Positions 34,301 to 46,397 are shown, counted from the stretch's first letter. The stretch: DNA of 64,000 bases from Heliocybe sulcata (GCA_004369045.1 ML213504.1:1846894-1910893); one strand, 5' to 3'. A program made the numbers and translations. Notes: generated from the sequence alone by a model not told the origin.

Positions 34301-35287
34301 CAGATATGAAAGCCACGCCTACTGACCATTGTGCTTCGGAAATATAGCACCGCTGGCCCAAGGCGACTGGGCTTCATCTCGCACTGTATGCATTCCCAGA
34401 CTAAGAATACCCACAACAAAGTTCGCAGCTGACCTCAGAGCCCGCACCCCGCATAGAAGCCTCGCCCCAGATTGATCGACTACTTACCTTGAGCCGGAAG
34501 ACACGCCTTACGATCTTGAGATCAGCTCCGGAAAACGGGGAACGGAGAACGGAGGCAGTACAAGCAGGCTATGGGTTATGGCATGTCATCGTGGCTTCTG
34601 GGGCTCGGAGGTAGACGTACGTTGGGCAAGGGCGCTGGGAAGATCAAGTGATCGTGTACAGGACGTTGATGCAGACGAGGCAACGTCTTTCAAGCTATTA
34701 GGTTCCGAGAGAGCAAGGAACGCGACATGAGGTGTTCAGAGAACCAAGGAGAGCACATCTATATCCACCTGCGAGGGAAAGAGCTTAATATACGTTTCCC
34801 TGAGCAGTGTCTTGTTGTCCAGGCTGGGATCAGATTCCCGGTGAATGCCGCAGAGGTGAGAGCATGAGAGTGCTCCCGAAGGGCTCTTCGGCACCTCTGT
34901 AATGACGTGAAGAATCTGCAACGAGGCCGGACGTGGCAGGGGAAATTGTGAATGATTGGGTGAACATGCCATGGGAGACATCTGCGACTCGCCTCGTCCT
35001 GCTTCAGGCTGACTGGCAGTTGGATTTCAAGTTGAGGTAGGCGGCCAGGATCACACAGCAAGACTTCCGTGATTGAGAATAAGTATCAGGAGTTTCATAG
35101 GAGCAGCTGTGAAACTGACTCTCCCTTGCAGTTTTGAAGAGTGCGTCAAGGGGCGAACACAGAATTCCATGTACTTGAAGCTTATCGGCTATGCGGGCCG
35201 GCGATATCCGGGATAGAGTGCATCTTATGCAGAGGCCTAGCTCGACGTCTCGACAACTGCCACAATATTCTATTCTGTGCTTTGCAA
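31357..35287. other. Long stretch without a supportable gene
   Basis: Nearly 4 kb separate the bZIP start and TAD1. The left end should hold the long leader and promoter of the bZIP gene and is GC-rich (cggccggccgg near 31785). Frames at 31899-32321 (+) and overlapping frames at 33051-33752 (-) and 33061-33606 (+) are open but compositionally unlike proteins I know. A short frame at 33721-33939 (+) starts with a hydrophobic leader but stands alone. No transposon ends, tRNA or rRNA were recognised. A noncoding RNA or a fast-evolving gene is possible. Confidence 0.4.
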
Positions 35288-36784
35288 ATGCTACAGACCC
35301 CAATTGACGAGCTCGTCAGCATAGTTCATGATCTCTACAACACACTCGCTTTTACGCCGCCGCCCAAGCAATTCACTATTCTAGCTGCCTTCATTCTGAC
35401 GTCCAGTCAATGCTCTCCTCATGTAATATCCGTCGGCACTGGGGTCAAATGCCTTCCAGCCTCCAGGCTGCCCGAGCGAGGTGACGCCTTGCACGATAGC
35501 CACGCTGAAGTCCTCGCTCGGCGGGGCGCTGTACGATGGTTCCTCGAGGAAATCCAGCGAAGTGTGGACTCTCCGAGCCCGTGGTTCAGAAAGCGCGAAG
35601 ACGTCACCGAGAAGTACGCTCTTTGCGAGAACGTGGAAGTGACCATGTACGTCTCGACCGTCCCATGTGAGATACCCCGACCACAGCGCCTCTGCCGTAC
35701 TTAAAGACGACCTGCCAAGGTGGAGACGCATCAACAAGGTATCTATCGTCTTTCCAAGACCCAGCAATGGCTGCTCTGAAAGACTCGACTGTCTGGCCCT
35801 CCCTGGCGCCCGGCTTGGCTTCGAGGGGACGGGACAACTACTCTCTCACCGGGGTCTTGCGCACGAAACCTGGTCGCGCGGACTCTCCGCCTACGTTGTG
35901 CATGTCTTGCAGCGACAAAATCGCACGATGGAATGTCTTGGGTATACAGGGTGCTCTGCTTGCCGACTTGATGGAGCCTGTGTATATTACTCGGATCGTC
36001 ATAGGAGAGGTGCCGCTTGGGATGCAAGAGCAAGTCAAGGCCGACTGCGAGCGAGCTTTCTACGGCCGACTTGATGGTATCTCAGGTACACCATCCTGTA
36101 TGCACAGTCCGTTCGAGATACGACTCGCTATCTAGACTTAGCAGTGCCCTACTCGCTTCACCGTCCATCCGTAACGTTCACGTCGATCCCCTTTATCCAC
36201 TCGCGCACCTCCATCTTGCCCTCCGTTTCAAGTCCGTCATCCTGCAACGAATGTGCGCCTTCCTGTCTTCATCCCCTATTCTACGCTCTCCCACCACTGA
36301 CTCCCTATTTCCGGCAGCCCTCACCTACACACCGCCCACCTCCGAAATCCTTATCAACGGCCTCCGCCGCGGTGTCCCCCCAAAACACCGCTCCAACCCC
36401 AAGTTCCGGTACAGGCTCTCATCTTTTCCCCCGCTCGAGGGTGCTGACGACTTGTAAACTCAGGCCTCGATTGTCTAAACTAGCCTTGTACAACCTGTAC
36501 CTGGAAACTCGCGGGGTGCTTGGGCTTCCTCCATTGTGAGCTTTCTTCAGTCCTAGGTCGAGGATGCTCTTAGCGCACAACCTAGGCCCCGCCCAACCTA
36601 CTTCGCCTGCAAATACTCCAAGACCTCCTATCAAGCCGCTAAAGCAGTGTTGCAAGGTAAGGGCGCGCCGTTCGAGGGTTGGATCCAGAGTGGGCAGAGA
36701 TGGGAGAGCTTCGATTCCAACAGCGAACTGGTTCCCTCAACTCGCATGGCGGGGTCGTCTCCCGATTCTTTGGTGAGGGAGTAA
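35288..36784 (+). CDS. TAD1: tRNA-specific adenosine deaminase 1 (tRNA-Ala A37 to I)
   Basis: Tad1/ADAT1 deaminates adenosine 37, next to the anticodon of tRNA-Ala. Exons 35288-35666, 35720-36085, 36142-36252, 36318-36408, 36464-36535 and 36586-36784 join in phase to 405 residues. The zinc-dependent deaminase core is intact: [12 protein letters not shown] supplies the His and catalytic Glu, VPCGDAST (joined across intron 1) the first Cys, and [12 protein letters not shown] the second. [15 protein letters not shown] and [15 protein letters not shown] are typical of the C-terminal part. The chosen start [10 protein letters not shown] lies just before the conserved [20 protein letters not shown]; an upstream in-frame extension to 35141 has no family character. 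All introns are GT-AG, 50-65 nt. Confidence 0.95.
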
Positions 36785-37138
36785 GATGATCTAGGAATTC
36801 TTGTATGTATTACGGAGATTCGAGGAATAGGAGAATACAAAGGGCTACCATAATACAGACGTTCTGCGGGATACTCTCTACGCAAATATATACAACAGTC
36901 AAATAAAACAAGTTGCGAAGTGGAATAAAGAGGGTCGTTATCGTCGTTATTGTCAGATCCAGATAGTATATGAGAGAGAGGAGCAGAACAGAATAAGGAC
37001 ACGTTATAGATGGCGACGAGCGCATAACTAGAGAGAGAGCAGGCGAAAAGCGGCGCAAAACTGAGATCGAAATGGCAGACAGCGGCAGGGAAGCATGACC
37101 AGCGTCGTGAATGGGACGTGGGCTTGAGTGGCAGCAGT
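36785..37138. other. Convergent TAD1-GPC1 intergenic stretch
   Basis: This 354-bp stretch lies between two 3' ends. It is A/T-richer than its surroundings and should contain both 3' untranslated regions. Nothing else is seen. Confidence 0.45.
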
Positions 37139-39027
37139 CTACTGCTCCTTCTTCGCAGCCCCATTCGGCACGCGCGCACCAGCCGCACCCCCGCTGTTCA
37201 AACTAGCACCAACAAGCGTCGACGTGACGGGCGTCATCTCCCTTGGCGGCATCCCGGGCGAGCTCGCCTCGCTTCGAATCTCCGGCGTGTCGTTTTCATC
37301 GTGCTCCTGCTCCAGCCCGCTAGTGGGACTCGAGCGTCCCGAGCGTTGAGCCTCGGCAAGTTCTTTGCGGAGGGCTTCGAGTTCGCGCTCAAATCTACGG
37401 CGATAGAAGGGAAGGAAGGGTTAATATATATGAAGGGAGGGAAGGAGAAAGGAGGCTGCGCACTTCCGACCGAACACTTCGATGTAGAATCCACCTCCGT
37501 TCCAGACGCTAACCGCGAATATGAACAGCAAGAAGATATTACTCCACCGCGGGCTGTCGTACAGCAGAAAGACGGCTGGGAGCTCGGTCAAAAGGGCGTA
37601 TACTGAAAGTGACACGGACGATTGAGTATGATGATCGAGGAGGAGTATGGATCAGCGTACATAGCTGCCCGCCCATGAAAGCCGCCTCCCGGTACTGCTG
37701 GGGGACCTTGGAGAGCGCTCGACCTATGACGCCGCGTTTGTCATTGAGGAGGAAGGAGAAGGAAGTCGTGCGCTGGCCGGATTCTATCTTCTTTCGGCGA
37801 TCGATCAGGACGAACTGGGAAAGGAATGCTATGTTAATCACGCGCATTCAAGATGGATATTCTGTGAATTACCTTCCAGTACAGTGTTTGCCAGATGGCA
37901 TCTGATTGATAATGAGTAAAGAAGGCGATAGTCCGAGAAATACGAGAAGCTCACAGATCACCCCACTCAGGGCGAGCGCTTTGACAGGCTGTAAATGAGG
38001 AAGCTCCTGCAAAGCAGGGAACCGCTGCCCCGCATTTGGATAAAAGTGGCTGAATGATCGCCATCAGGATCGTCTCATAGGAACCAAAGCGGACGTCTCA
38101 CCGTATAACCGTAAATGTGAACGGCGCATAGATATGTATGAACAAGGACGTGACTTTGTCCGAGTCGTGGAACACCAAGCTGTTCCGCCAGGTGATGACT
38201 GCGCTGGCAAGGGAGCCATGGCTGAGACAGTAGCACGCGGTGAAGAGGGACGCATTGCCTGGGAGGAGCCAGATATATATGAAGTTGAGGATGGTGGAGT
38301 AGTAGCAGAGGTCGAAGAGGAAGTAGTGCCAGGCGCGCTTTTTGTACCTGTAGGCGCGCATAGGGAGGAGGTAGAGAGCTTGGATGGTATAGGAGATGTG
38401 GACCCATCTGCGGTGGCAGAGGTTAGCGAAGGAGGTTGGATTGGAGACGCGACAGGATTTACTCAGGTGCCATGCCGAAGAGTAGCGCCGATATCAGAAG
38501 CGAATGTACACCAAAGAAGAACGAGATCTTCTCGCGCGTGCGTACAACCTTTGCGGACTGCCACGCGGTCGCGAGAGATGTCATACGCGTTTGGACCTGC
38601 ACGACAGCTGTTAGTGGCGTGTATAGCCAGAACATGTCTGGACGTACCTTGAGTCTGAACTTGCCCACTTCGCGCTCGAAGTCCTTCGACAACGCGTCGC
38701 CTGAGGGTGATCGGATTTTGAAGTCCCCTATGCGGAATCCCTCCTCTGCCCGCATCTTGAGCTTGTCAGTCTGCTTGGCCAACCTCCGCTGTAACAAGTC
38801 GATCCGCGAGTCGAAGAATGTTTCCAATGTGTCTGTACACTGATCAGATGTGATAGACACGACATGCTCGAACCTAGAATACCTAGTAATGTGAACGCGC
38901 TGGCCCACTCCGAGGCTTCATCGCGAGCGAATTTCTCGAATGGTAGCGAGAAAAAACCTCCCATCGCGCTCGATTCTGCCCGACTCAGCGAGGGTCGATG
39001 CTGTTCGTCATGAATTTCGCCGTCCAT
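37139..39027 (-). CDS. GPC1: Glycerophosphocholine acyltransferase 1
   Basis: Gpc1 (DUF2838 family, yeast YGR149W type) acylates glycerophosphocholine to lysophosphatidylcholine in the membrane, part of phosphatidylcholine remodelling. Nine exons in gene order: 38883-39027, 38648-38832, 38463-38596, 38102-38407, 37955-38049, 37873-37901, 37661-37814, 37464-37602 and 37139-37394. They sum in phase to 480 residues. The family start FFDSRIDLLQRRLAKQTDKL leads into several membrane spans (FGVHSLLISALLFGM; YYSTILNFIYIWLLPG; NIFLLFIFAVSVW). FVLIDRRKKIESGQRTTSF and NDKRGVIGRAL are conserved signatures. After GGGFYIEVFGRKFERELEAL a coiled-coil and a Ser/Pro-rich cytosolic tail follow. One exon is only 29 nt. 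The start at 39027 is in an acidic leader typical for the family. Confidence 0.95.
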
Positions 39028-39221
39028 TGTTGTAGTGCCAAAGGGAAGAGCGCAGCAGGGTTAAAGCGCACAAGAAGGTTGCCAGAAGCGTGCAAGCAGC
39101 GCGAGGCAAATGTGGCAAAGTGGCGGGAGTGGCTCTGGCAACGATGATGCAGCTTACGTCATCAGCTCAGGCACGCCATAAACACGTGCAATACGCGTCC
39201 TCTTGACGTGCTTTTGCCACC

Positions 39222-39257
39222 CTCAACCCAGTAATTTGCCTCAACCCAGTAATTTGC
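39222..39257 (+). repeat. 18-bp tandem duplication
   Basis: The 18-bp unit ctcaacccagtaatttgc occurs twice without a gap (39222-39239, 39240-39257). The copies are identical, so the duplication is likely recent. Confidence 0.9.
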
Positions 39258-39381
39258 CACTGCTCCAAACTTGTCTCTGGCCGGTCAAAGCTCGGGAAAC
39301 ATGTCAACCTCGGTATGGAGCGCTTCTGTGACCAGGAACATAAAGTGTAATATAGCAACGAATGCATTCTGGTTCCTGTTT

Positions 39382-39409
39382 CTTCCCATATCAACCTTCC
39401 CATATCAAC
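39382..39409 (+). repeat. 14-bp tandem duplication
   Basis: The unit cttcccatatcaac occurs twice in tandem (39382-39395, 39396-39409) with identical copies, 124 bp from the 18-bp duplication. Confidence 0.9.
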
Positions 39410-40328
39410 GTATATATGGAACGGTGGACTGACCAAGGGTGAAGGCTTCAATGCAGTGGTCCGGACGACAGAAGCCGTGAATTTTTGCATAACTGATATA
39501 TGAAAGCACGTGTAGGATGCGTACACTGGCGCCCACGAAATGCATTGAACTCCGGGAAACTGGGAGGAGGGAGGTACGCCGCCTAGTACCATAAGTATTT
39601 ACTTGAGCTTGATATGCGCACTAGCTATTGTCTGACCCGAGGATAGAAGTGTGTCCACTTGATACTTCGTTGAATGCAGCTTCATCCTTGTTTTTTTTTG
39701 AGCGTCGCCATTAACGAGGCCAAGCGCTCTCAAGCTGATCCTTAGAGCATATACCGGATTCAGAGTCTTCACCCTGGGTACTGCGGTCTTGAGCCTATAC
39801 ATAGCGAAGCCCAGTTTATTCGAATGGGACTCGTGTACTAAGGTTCCGCTGCTTATCATCTGGATCGCTTCAGTGCAAGAAGCCCAGAGCTGTCAATCAG
39901 CGATGCATACTGACGGGGGGCCGTATTGCACAGTAAGCATCGTTTCCTCTTTCTATGTCGGATATTGAACGACCCACTCTTGAGGACCGGCCGAATGACA
40001 GGGCCGATGGCCTGTACAACGCGATTTCTCGACTGCTGGACTATAGGCTAGTGTTAGCACATCAAGTCCGTCCCCACGGGACTCATACATGTCGTGAAAT
40101 GAGCATGCCTAGGCTTCATACACTCGGTGCTTTCTAGCTGAGCATAGATCACCTACACTCGTTCTATCCCAGCTCTGCATGCTTCGACCGAGGGCCTTCC
40201 TCATAGCGCTTATTTGCAGCCGAAGGTTATGTCGGCTGGGTACCTCATGTTAGCCCATATTTAAGTCGGCTCCGTAGACTATATTCGAATCCGCTCCCTT
40301 CACGAAGTCATACCTCAGCTTGCTCAGG

Positions 40329-41998
40329 ATGCCGAACAGGTTCAGTAAGTGCGACGGTCATCTGTATTTGCTTTCCTGCTGAGCAAGGTCTAAAACTTCA
40401 CAGGATTGCTGCTCCATGGCAAAAAATGTGTGAGGAGTGAGGAGGGTCGACATCTCATCCCCCCGGCTGAGGCTTCCGTCAAGCCTGGCAGCAGGTTTCC
40501 CCTCACCTGGATCTTAACAGTCATTGGTTTGATCGTCAGTGCTGTCTTCAGCGTCGCATGTCTAGGCCTAGGGATTGTCATGCGTCACACAACCCTGCCT
40601 CTCCCGCTTCCTCCCCAGCTTGGTACCCGCTCCGACGGCAATATCAGGCTGCGCTTGCAGATTCCTTTCTTACGAGAGTTCATCCTCCTGTGTCTCAATC
40701 TCACCTTCGTCAAGTTCGCTGTGTGGTCCGTCGCCTCCGCGCACGAGACCACTCTCAAGTGGTCGCTAGCCAGAGAAAAAGATCATTGCTCCCAGCAACG
40801 TCGACTGGAGTTCAAGTCGAACCTCCGATTTTTACAGTCGTCGTACAAATGGTACTCGGCGAATGGCCTCATTGCGAATACTATCATGGCTGTGTGCTTG
40901 GCCGTCACATATGCGTCCAGCTCCATGATCCTACTGGGGGTCGAGGACACGACTCACGGATACGACACCGTCATGTCGTACCTTCCCCCGCTGGTTCTGG
41001 GTTTGGCTATCCTACTGCAGGTCATCATCGCCACCATCGGTTTGTGTACTACTGATGTCCCGACGTGGAGCCAATCTCCGCTTGCCACTGCAAGGGTGAT
41101 GGTCGAGAAAGGATACCTCACGAGGCGGCCTGGAAGGTGCATGCATTCGCTCTGGGACAGATATAACGACGGATCTGCGGAACCGAAGGAGAAACAGCCA
41201 ACAGCTTGGCATTCGCATCCGCAAGTCCGCACATTCGTGTTGGACATCTGGATGTCCGTCGGTGCGGGCTACTATTGGTGCTTCATCATGTGGGCCATGG
41301 CGAAGTCTAGCAGCCAAGCCACCTACTCCAGCCGTAATCCCATAATGGATTTTGGGTGGATGGGAGAGGCTCCGACATCAGGCATGCTATGGGGTCTAGG
41401 AGTTCTAGTGGGGTTCCAGGGAGGGATAATTACCAATGCCCTCACCATGACCGGGATGCTTGTTTCCGTCTCTCGAGATGAGACGCTTTGGAAAGAGGCC
41501 GGATCGGAGAAGGGAGCTGACGAGAACCCCGGTGTCATAAAGATGTTCTTCACAAACTGGCAGTGCCTTGCGGTGCACATTGCGGAACCTATCTTCCACT
41601 GGGCTTTCGGCCTCGCAGTCAATGTATATGCAGATGTAGGCTTTCGGGTTAAGCCTCTTCAGGTGCGTATTCAGGATCTATTGCTATCTCGATTTGCGCT
41701 GATGAATCACGTCTGGTAGGTTTTGTTTATCAGTGTCCTGGGCACTGCGGGAGTCGGACTCATAACTCTAGTCGCGCGCTTTCACCCAACAACTACCCGT
41801 CAGCCGTCCACGTATGGACACTTGCAGACACTGGTCGATCTCGTCGACGTCTGGGGCCCGAAGATTTATTGGGGACACAAACCAAATCAGCCTGGCTGGG
41901 AGGGGAAACTGCATGCCGGGACGAGCGCTAGTCAAAGCGACGTGCAGCGACCTGTACCGCTCGGGGAATATGGAGACAAGGCCGTACTTCGCTGTTGA
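40329..41998 (+). CDS. Multi-pass membrane protein of unknown function, copy 1
   Basis: I do not recognise a named family. Exons 40329-40344, 40404-41662 and 41720-41998 join in phase to 517 residues, starting MPNRFRLLLHGKK. The first coding exon is 16 nt. At least six hydrophobic spans are visible, including WILTVIGLIVSAVFSVACLG, LREFILLCLNLTFVKFAVW, YLPPLVLGLAILLQVIIATI and VLFISVLGTAGVGLITLVA. Charged loops carry SAHETTLKWSLARE, SNLRFLQSSYKWYSANG and TWSQSPLATARVMVEKG. The soluble tail begins YGHLQTLVDLVDVWGPKIYW, then GHK and HAGTS. The paralogue at 57502-59247 shares all these blocks in the same order. The protein is probably an integral membrane protein; whether it transports, senses or anchors is unknown. 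Confidence 0.85.
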
Positions 41999-42556
41999 CT
42001 TTCTCGTTATGCGGCATCGCAAAACAGGATGATCTAGTCGCCTTCATGTACGCTGATGATGGACAACCTTTTCCCGACTGCACTTTCTTACTACAGGCTC
42101 CGCACATTGGAATCTTCACTGCGCTCGGATACTGAGCATCACGAGACAGAATACGGGTATCTACAAATGCAGACGAGTGGCACCTTGATACGGACTCGGG
42201 CATACTCCCAGCTGACCGCAGGATGCGCCAGAGACACAGGGACTAATGCTAACGCCTGATTAATTTGTACGCTGGTATTCAATGTATGCATGTACAACGT
42301 CTGCCAACGCAAGCCTGGCGCTCGGATGAAATACTGTGCAGTAACCCAATGTCTCCGCGCTACGGTATGATATATCCGAAGCCGGCGGCATTGCTGACCG
42401 CTAGACCCACGTGGCTAATACTATGCTTGTAAGGTGGCGGAGCGGGCACAACGCTTGTGTTACCAGAGTACTCTTGTTAAGGGTTGCCACCTCTGCTTAT
42501 TGTGCTTGCCTTGCGCCTCTGCTCGGACGCCACACCCTAACTTGTCCTTTACCATC
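41999..42556. other. Intergenic stretch upstream of EAF
   Basis: This 558-bp stretch holds the 3' flank of membrane-protein copy 1 and the EAF promoter. Frames are short and unrecognised. Nothing else is seen. Confidence 0.4.
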
Positions 42557-44151
42557 ATGGATAGCTCATGGATGCCCGTGCAAGGCAGGCATCAAGTCGA
42601 GGTCGGTGCGTCGCTCGGCCGTGCCCTGCGGGCCAGACGAGGAGCCAGCAACCCTCCCAAACGAGGAGGAATCCCAGACCGCAACTTCCATTGCTGCCGT
42701 TGTGAGTCGCGGAAATACAGGACTCCTTGTTTATCTGACTGGACATTCAAGACAACTTTAAGCCCGAGTCCATCGATCTCACCAGGCCCGGGGCGATAGA
42801 AGTTAAGAAGGGTAATGCTACAGTTGAACGCGGCAGCACGCTGGTGAGTGGGCCTCCGCATATCGTTTGCTTCAATACTCAGAGATGCTCTTAGCCTGGC
42901 GAGAGTCATTTGTTTCTAGGACCTGAGACACCCTCGAAAGATGTGGAGTGTGTGTTGATCTATGACGAGGAACTTGGGGTGAGTCGCATAGCATAGTCTA
43001 TATGAGAGGCTTGCGTACTAAACCATCGCAGCGCTTTACGCTGGAGAAGCTGGACTCGGTAGTGACGCTACACTACGAACGCCGTATTACAGCTCCCGCT
43101 GGCGCGTCCTACTCTTCCCGCAAGTGTCACTCTCATGCAATAGCATACCGGCTAACATACCACTCCTGTAGCTGCTGCTAGTACACCCTCGGCATCTAAA
43201 GAACCCGCTCCCGCCTTGGATCTAGATGATGAACTGGAGCGTGAATTACTCGGCACAGCCGATGCGGAAGGGGAACCAGACCCCGAAGATGACTTGGAAC
43301 AAGCCTTGTCTGCTGCAGTAGCCGCCAGCGCCTCAAAACCAGTCACCAGGCCTCTGCCAAAGCAGGAAGAGGAAGAGGAGGAAGAAGGTGAAATCCCCCT
43401 AGCAGCTCTTCTGGCTCCTGCTCCCCGGAAGCCGCCACAGCCCGCTTCCAAACCTCCCACCTCAAAACCCTCTGTGGCTGCTGCCAAGCCTGTAGTATCT
43501 GCATCGAAAGCTTCGGCACCTGTCGCGCATACATCCTTGCCTCCCAAACCGAAACCGGTTGCTACCCCGAAGACGGCGGCTATGACTAAAGGCAAGGGCA
43601 AACGAGAGCACCCGCCAGACCCGCCTCTTGCTCCTTCTGACGACGTGGATGTCGAAGAGGAGGTGCTCGAATTCGGACGGCCTGCGCGCCCTACGAAGCG
43701 AGCGAAGCCTTCTCCTTCTCCGTCCTTAACCCCGAAGCCCGCTCCCGCTCCTACCGTCTCGCTGGCCCTTCCATCTGCCACTAACATGGTGACTCTCCCT
43801 TCAGCACCCGTGCCGGCCACACCCGCCAATATCATGCCCGTCTACTCCGATTCCGAGGAGGAATGGGACGAAGTCGCCGCTCCGGCCCCCGCTCCCCAGG
43901 CCGCTCTCCCATCCCCGCCTAATGAGCCTCAGCCCGAGCCCGACGTCGATGAGTTCGAAGCAGCGCTGTTCGGCGACGAGCCGGACCTTGCGAAGGACGA
44001 CAACGCCGACGATATCGACTTTTTGGCCGCAGAGCTCGAGGCGGACGCTGGTAGCGCTGCGAAGGTGCCCATGAGCCTGAACCAATTTGCGGGCGGTATG
44101 GCCATGGACGACGACGACTATTCGTCGACGGATGAGAGTGATGACGATTGA
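42557..44151 (+). CDS. EAF: ELL-associated factor-like transcription elongation protein
   Basis: Eaf proteins bind ELL and stimulate RNA polymerase II elongation. Exons 42557-42701, 42752-42864, 42904-42978, 43032-43119 and 43172-44151 join in phase to 466 residues. The conserved N-terminal domain is complete: SSWMPVQGRHQVEVGASLGR, RYNFKPESIDLTRPG, then DVECVLIYDEELGRFTLEKL. The remainder is disordered, rich in Pro/Ala/Glu, with strongly acidic blocks (EEEEEEEGEIPL; PVYSDSEEEWDE) and an Asp/Ser-rich end, consistent with a transactivation region. Intron 4 (43120-43171) uses a GC donor, GCAAGT; the nearby GT two bases on would lead to a stop. Intron 2 was set at 42865-42903 (39 nt), shorter than its neighbours and the least certain junction. 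Confidence 0.9.
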
Positions 44152-44847
44152 TGGATGTTTCGCGGGTGCTGGTACTGGTGTTTTATTCTTAGATGCATCA
44201 CGGACTTTGCTGGATGGAGGAGCTGTAAGTATTTTAAGAAGGTCGGCGTTGTTGTAATTATATTCTGTTGCTCTTGGCTATACTTCTTGATTGGATTCCC
44301 CGTGTAGAGATCGAATGTCGATCCTTGTCAATGGTTGCTTCTCGGCGCTCAGCCAATAGGCAGGTCGTATTCGTATGCTCCCCGGCAGCGCTTTAGCCTC
44401 GTCGTTAGTACCCTCCTGAGGTGAATGACCACGGGATCCACAGGGTCCAGGAGGATGCGATGCAGTAAAAGGCACGTCGAAGCCTATCCTCGCAGCGGGA
44501 CCACTAGCGAACGCGGACTACCAGTTATTCAAGCAAGCTTGAATTCAGCTAAGGCTATAAAAGCGAGGACGACATACTCCGTAACAGCGAAACAGCAGAA
44601 CCCCGAGATCTGATCAAAAGACAGCAAAAAGGACAAGGACCATTATACGTACGACCCCGGGCGGGATAGTACCGGGGCCTTGCCTAGTAAGTAAAAATGC
44701 GCACAGCATCATCAAAGTAGAGTCCATCCTTCCCTGCGGAAGCGAGGCCAGAGTACACTACAGAAAGGGTCCATCGACAGCAAAGCAAGCAAAGAGATCA
44801 AGTGTCCGACAAGTCCAGCAAAGTGTCCGCTATATATACCCTGAGCT
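44152..44847. other. Convergent intergenic stretch
   Basis: About 700 bp between the 3' ends of EAF and the ferritin-like gene. Short frames only. Both 3' untranslated regions should lie here. No repeat or RNA gene is recognised. Confidence 0.4.
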
Positions 44848-46397
44848 TTAGCTCGCGAAGCCGTTCACGGTCATGTGCCCGTCGGGCGACGGGCCCGTGT
44901 ACGAGTTGCGCCCGCCGGGCGTCGAGTCCTGCACAACCGCGGCGGCGACGGTCGACTGTGCTGCTGCGGCAGAGACGGCTGATGCCTGGCTCGCAGCTGC
45001 AGCAGCTGCACCGGCGTTCCCAGTTGGCGCTGCCGCAGCGGCGGCCGCGGCGCCAGTTGCAGTGGCCTGGGCACTCGCGCTCGACATCAGGGAGCTAGCG
45101 TCTGCGGGGGAGATCGTCGTTGTGCTCGTGCCGCTCGTAGCAGAGGCGGCGGCGGCGGCAGTGCTGCTGCTGCCGGATGAGGAAGAGGCGGAGCCACTGG
45201 ATCCGGAGCTGGAGCTGGAGCTCGATGAGGAGCCGCTGGTCGCGAGCGAGCCGAGCATCTGGGGGTCCGTGTCGATGAAGGCCATTTGGGGACCGGCGAC
45301 GACGTTCACGGTTGCGCGCTCCACGACGTTGGCGAGGAGGGGCTGCGTGTCGTTGGTGATGTAGATCGCGACGGGCCCGTTGATACCCGAGGGAACTGTG
45401 CACTGGCTGAAGGGGAGGGTGACGGAGAAAGACATGTCGCCGGTGAGCATTTGGCAGCTCAGTTTCTGTAGGGATGTCCGTCAGTTGATTGTTCGTCATG
45501 TGTGCTCGGGAGAGAATTCTTACGCTGGTGTCGCTGGGGATGGCGTCGGACTTGAACGTCAGAGACGTGCCGGTTGTGACAGCACCGGTGTTTGTAATGG
45601 TCAACGGGGGGTTAGCTGTCCTGAGGTTAACGGGACCGTGCAAAATTGCTTGAATAATGAACGCACCGGAAACTCCGACATCACATCCGGAGATGAAGGG
45701 GCCAGCGATGGCAAGGACTTCCGAAGGGGAGAGGGCAAGATCGAACGCGTTAGGGATAGCGGTACCAGAGCCACTGAGAACGTTGAGGATGCTCTGATGG
45801 CGGGCCTCAACAGTCAAGATGCTGGCAGCCGCGGTCAAGAGGGTGCCATCGTCGACTAGGTGGGCAGCGCCAAGGTAAGCCGCGACACCGACGTTCTCGA
45901 CCACACGCGCTGTAGCAGCCATGGTCTTCACATCAGTGAGCGCACTGGAGAAGTCGAATTTGCAGTTGCTGATAGGGGAGGCGCCGAGGTCGGAAAGTGA
46001 TTTCTGTCAAAAGTGCGTTACGTCAGTGACTAGGACGCAGCCTTATTTCGAGCCTGCACGCACCTCGAGCGTCGTTGCGTGCGTCTTCTCGTCGGTAACG
46101 ATCGTGGAGAACTGCTGGATGGGAACCTGCGCTGCTGAGAAACCAGCTGTTGTGAAGTCGGATTCCTGGAACTTGGCAAGCGCCTGGGTGTAGAACTGCG
46201 TCTCCAGTTGTTCCAAGACATCAGCGAATTCTGGAAAACATGAGTCAATCCACGAAAGATGCTTGTAATCATTGGCACTCACGCAGGACCAGCGTGTCCG
46301 CCGCACTCGCGGCCCGTCTCGTTAATCTCAGAGGTACCGCAGATACCAGTGCGGGGGCCACAAGGGCAAGGATGGAAACAGATGAAGCGAAGCGCAT
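44848..46397 (-). CDS. Secreted ferritin-like domain protein (Rds1-related)
   Basis: It belongs to the fungal ferritin-like family that includes Rds1 stress-response proteins; the biochemical role is not established. Exons 46283-46397, 46064-46230, 45524-46003 and 44848-45465 give 459 residues. A signal peptide is evident (MRFASSVSILALVAPALVSA). The ferritin-like helices carry candidate iron ligands: EQLETQFY, VTDEKTHATTLE and EARHQSIL, with LVDDGTLLTAAASILTVEARH spread over two helices. A beta-rich domain follows (GDMSFSVTLPFSQCTVPSG). The last ~150 residues are an extreme Ser/Ala-rich low-complexity region (serine runs, then Ala/Thr runs), probably O-glycosylated, ending SPDGHMTVNGFAS. No hydrophobic C-terminal span exists, so a GPI anchor is unlikely. 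Introns are GT-AG, 52-60 nt. Confidence 0.9.

Larger units (their letters stand above)
39028..40328. other. Intergenic region with small tandem duplications
   Basis: About 1.3 kb upstream of GPC1 (minus) and of membrane-protein copy 1 (plus). It holds two short tandem duplications (39222-39257 and 39382-39409) and a poly-T run near 39690. A cgtatatatgg motif at 39409-39419 could serve as a TATA-like element, but this is weak. No gene is supported. Confidence 0.45.

Noticed and set aside
39022-40330. Transposon or LTR signature around the short duplications
   Set aside because: No terminal repeats, target-site duplication or transposase-like frame is visible.
42411-42500. Possible tRNA-like fold around ggtggcggagcgggc
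   Set aside because: I could not fit acceptor, D, anticodon and T arms; no GTTCRANNC box B is present.
43152-43835. 227-codon minus-strand Gly/Ser-rich frame
   Set aside because: It lies fully within the EAF last exon on the other strand and only mirrors its codon bias.
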